From positions 930,001 through 994,000 of the forward strand of contig JAQFVV010012511.1 in assembly GCA_028023455.1 (NCBI GenBank): 64,000 nucleotides of DNA, read 5' to 3'. This document shows, piece after piece, positions 61,288-64,000 of this stretch. A program made the translations under genes and the position numbers. The notes beneath the pieces are model-generated. The model had not been told where the DNA came from, did no database searches, and saw only the letters and a program-made list of their open reading frames with translations. The DNA comes from Epiperipatus broadwayi (lineage: Eukaryota; Onychophora; Udeonychophora; Euonychophora; Peripatidae). Within the stretch, counting starts at the first letter, position 1; each line of letters opens with the position of its first letter.

Positions 61288-62690
61288 ATGTCATCATCAT
61301 TATTTTCAAGCATTGTCGGTGCTGAAGAATAAAAGTATTTCTTTATTTAATTCAATTTCTCTGATCCACAGATTTATTTTCCATATCACATCAATAAACT
61401 TTCTTATTTCATTTCTGATCTTTTACATGCTTTCTTCTATGTTTTTTATAATCTCTTGGGATCCAGTTTACAGCTTCAACAAATTATTTATCATCTCTTT
61501 TAACAATATGTCCAACTCACTTTTATGTCCATCTCTTAATTTTTTTTAATAGTATCAGAGATATCTGTTTGTTATCTTACCTACATATTTTATGTTCAAT
61601 TCTTTCTTGTTATTTCTAATTTACATCTTTCTACATTTATTGAGTGGTCTAAAGTTTATCTATTGTTTCCTTTTAATATTAAATTAATTCTACTAAAAGC
61701 AGCATAATGGCATTCATATTCATTAGTAATTTTTCTCAATACTTGAATATAATCCACTGTGCTAAACCCACTTTTAAATCTCACTTGTTTTTTTTCTTTT
61801 TGGCTCATTAAATTCCATAGTTCATTGTAAACAAACTGTAAATAACTTGATATATAATTTATGATAAAATGCAGGTCAATAATTTTTATTTTAATTTTCT
61901 TAAATATCTGTTTTCCAATCATTAGGTATACCTTTATTAATTAAACATTTGATATATAGTTTTGCCAATAATTTTTCTCTTTCTTCCCTGCTTTTTTAAA
62001 ATACCAATAATAATTCCAACATTTCCTCAATCTTTTCCCTTCATAGACATAATTGCATGACTCATCTTTTTATTTAAAATGCTTGGAAATTCAGATGTTA
62101 TTGTAGGGATTATTTTATTTAACTGCTATTCATTATTATATAATTCTTTGTAAAATTCTTCACACACATTTCATGATGTTGTTTCTCTTTTCTTGTTGTA
62201 ATTTCTTTTTTTTTTTTCCAATAGCAAAATGTTGTTTTATATTTTCAAAATTTTATTCTCTTCTGCAGCTTTTTTTAAAAAAATTCAGAGTATATATTCT
62301 GATATCATTATTAACTCTTTTTCTTATCATTTTACTCAATTCTATATATTCAATTCTTTTCAATAGATCATTTAAAAATATTTTCATATTCCCTTTTTCT
62401 TTATATATTGTCTTATTTCACTTGATAATTTATTTGTCAATTGCTGCTTATCTTTTTATCAGCTATCATCTCACAGTTGTTAGTAGAATATCAGGAAAAC
62501 ATCTTCAAAGTCTGTTAGTATTGAAAAATAATTTTCAAGTTTAACCTTAAATTTTTTGAGTATTTCTGAAATGTCAACTGTTAATACTGACTTTCTTAAT
62601 TTTAGTTTCTCTCATTTAACATTAAAACATATATTTCATCTAATTAATTGATGATCATTTTCTGTGTTGCCTCTATTAAGAACATTACAT
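61288..62690 (-). mobile_element. RTE-clade LINE, minus strand, internally deleted
   Basis: Reading from right to left on the minus strand: an endonuclease end ('TENDHQLI', matching the SDHR block, near 62655-62680), a linker ('IRKRVNNDIRIYTLNF', about 62265-62345), then the start of the reverse transcriptase ('RFKSGFSTVDYIQVLRKITN', about 61720-61780). It then jumps, near 61670, to the C-terminal tail ('WIPRDYKKHRRK', about 61430-61470) and a '(atgatg)' tail near 61290. The catalytic part of the reverse transcriptase is deleted and stops are frequent. Same lineage as 21717-22135. Confidence 0.8.
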
Positions 62691-62987
62691 TCTTAATATA
62701 TTATAACAGTATGGAAAATAGAGGGTTAATATGGTAGAATCTGGGGTTACAAGGTCCCACAATTGGGTTGCCAATTGTAACAGGATCCCATACAGGGCTG
62801 AATTATGAGATAGGAAACCATCATCATCTTCAAATAAACAAAATACAAAATTAAATATAAAAGGAATAATAATGAATATAATGAGTATGAGATCAGCAAA
62901 GAACTAATTTTTTGTTTACCCTGCATTACATAAAAGTAATAATCATTCATCATCATGAATGATCAACAATAAAAATAAATCAACAGC
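62691..62987. other. No recognised feature
   Basis: 'ccaattgtaacaggatccca' and the preceding 'cacaattgggttgccaattg' form a small imperfect palindrome near 62757-62780. Nothing else. Confidence 0.35.
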
Positions 62988-63120
62988 TCAGTTGGTTAGA
63001 GCGCTACCTTAAACTTCAATAATCAAGCATTTAAGGACCCAGGTTCAAATCCCATGGTAGTACTGTCACTGATCAGGCCCGCAACACCTGAAGAAGAGAG
63101 GAGAAAAATACCCCTTGAAA
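62988..63120 (+). repeat. tRNA-derived SINE (family E)
   Basis: 'cagctcagttggttagagcg' is a textbook A box/D arm and 'ccaggttcaaatcccatgg' a textbook B box/T arm. The anticodon arm between them is replaced by a longer AT-rich stretch, so this is not a working tRNA gene. The body continues 'atcaggcccgcaacacctga' ... 'ccccttgaaatgttgtg'. Related in type to family D but not to its sequence. Confidence 0.8.
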
Positions 63121-63124
63121 TGTT

Positions 63125-63276
63125 GTGCATATACTAACCTGTTTGCTGTGATATTACTAACAGTTAGTGCATATACTAACCTGTTTTGCTGTGATATTAC
63201 TAACATTTGTTTGCTGTGATATTGCTAACAGTTGGTGCATATACTAACCTGTTTGCTGTGATATTACTAACAGTTG
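63125..63276 (+). repeat. 42-bp minisatellite attached to the SINE tail
   Basis: 'gtgcatatactaacctgttt' begins units at 63125, 63167 and 63235, with a shortened unit between the last two. Each unit ends 'gctgtgatattactaacag'. Its position directly after the SINE body suggests it arose by expansion of the SINE's 3' tail. Confidence 0.85.
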
Positions 63277-64000
63277 AATGCATTTGGAATATTTAACTAA
63301 AATTAAACTTTTCTAAAGACATTCAACACACATATTAGATGATGGAAATAGTCCAATATAAAAATATAGCTAGAACACCATTATCACAAACCTTCAGAAA
63401 AACAACAGTCAATCTTGTGTTTGGATTTGAAAGTGGTCCACTATAGGCCAGGCTAATTATTTAGCCACTTCCAAATCTAGGTTAGGAATACAAACAGCTA
63501 CTCCATCAAAATACAACAATAAGTCAAATAATGCTGAGATACTAAAACATCCTAACCATCATCAATACTTTGGCCACTTAATACTATTAATGTACTGACC
63601 AACTGTAAACTAAATTTTGAAAGAAGTAATAAATAAAATGTACTGCATGGACATTAAAGGAAATCTCTTTGCACCAACCAGGATCATCTGGATGTCCATA
63701 ACACTAAAGATAAACCCCTAACCCATATAACTAACTTATGCACAAAACTAGTTTAGAAAGCAAAAACATTATTACTGTGAGCAAGAGATAAATAAATAAA
63801 TAAATAAAGAAGCTTATTATAAATCATTTTAAATAATTCTTAGATTTATCCTATTATAAGTAAATAATTTTATTGGGATCATTTTTTAAAAAAAATCCTA
63901 GAACACATCTATCTTTAAACAGAGTTGGATAGAATAAAAAACTAAGACTAAAATATATTTTTTAAAACAATTATTTAATAACTAATTGATTAACAATAAA
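63277..64000. other. AT-rich stretch to the end of the window
   Basis: Contains an (AAAT)n run at about 63788-63808. No gene or repeat family recognised. Confidence 0.4.

Noticed and set aside
62988-63075. Functional tRNA gene
   Set aside because: A and B boxes are good, but the anticodon arm is replaced by an over-long AT-rich stretch and the sequence continues into a SINE body.

Overview
The window is strongly AT-rich, repeat-dense eukaryotic DNA. It reads as intergenic or large-intron sequence from an invertebrate animal. The basis is the repertoire: RTE-type and other non-LTR retrotransposons, mariner/Tc1 and hAT DNA transposons, tRNA-derived SINEs, fold-back elements and long satellite units. 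There are no operons, ribosome binding sites or CRISPR arrays. I cannot name the species. I see no convincing host protein-coding gene; the longest open frame (372 codons, 13601-14719) belongs to a decayed LINE.

Layout. 1-4070: an about 375-bp satellite (family A) interrupted by a 3-kb head-to-head palindromic array of a 472-bp repeat (family B). 4071-8700: mostly featureless, with a 57-bp tandem repeat and a promoter-like patch. 8703-9953: a decayed mariner holding an internally deleted hAT, both with target-site duplications. 10.5-10.9 kb: possible Tc1-like fragment. 12.4-14.9 kb: decayed LINE with reverse transcriptase and poly(A) tail. 16.1-17.4 kb: a hAT MITE and a 291-bp tandem duplication. 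21.7-22.1 kb: RTE 3' end. 26.7-27.0 kb: fold-back element. 28.3-32.1 kb: several copies of an about 450-bp repeat (family C), one carrying a hAT MITE, plus a 135-bp minisatellite. 32.1-36.3 kb: an old RTE and several hairpin elements. 37.1-38.0 kb: a 368-bp satellite block (family I). 39.3 kb: second copy of the hAT MITE. 46.1-55.2 kb: more B and C copies, two copies of a short tRNA-derived SINE, LINE fragments. 55.5-56.6 kb: a TA-flanked inverted-repeat transposon. 60.1-63.3 kb: B copy, RTE on the minus strand, tRNA-SINE with a 42-bp minisatellite.

The most interesting signal is that blocks of three apparently unrelated repeat families (B, C, I), either tandem or head-to-head inverted, sit between direct duplications of 10-15 bp. 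I found seven such insertions: 233-3245, 28336-29535, 30035-30565, 37116-37965, 46119-46351, 47890-48405 and 54211-54301. They look like pieces of multimeric satellite inserted as units, several with an inversion inside. Family C also carries, on its minus strand, a string resembling a hammerhead-ribozyme core, which recalls metazoan retrozymes. That link is a hypothesis. Nested insertions order the events: mariner before its hAT, C block before its hAT, satellite A before the B block.
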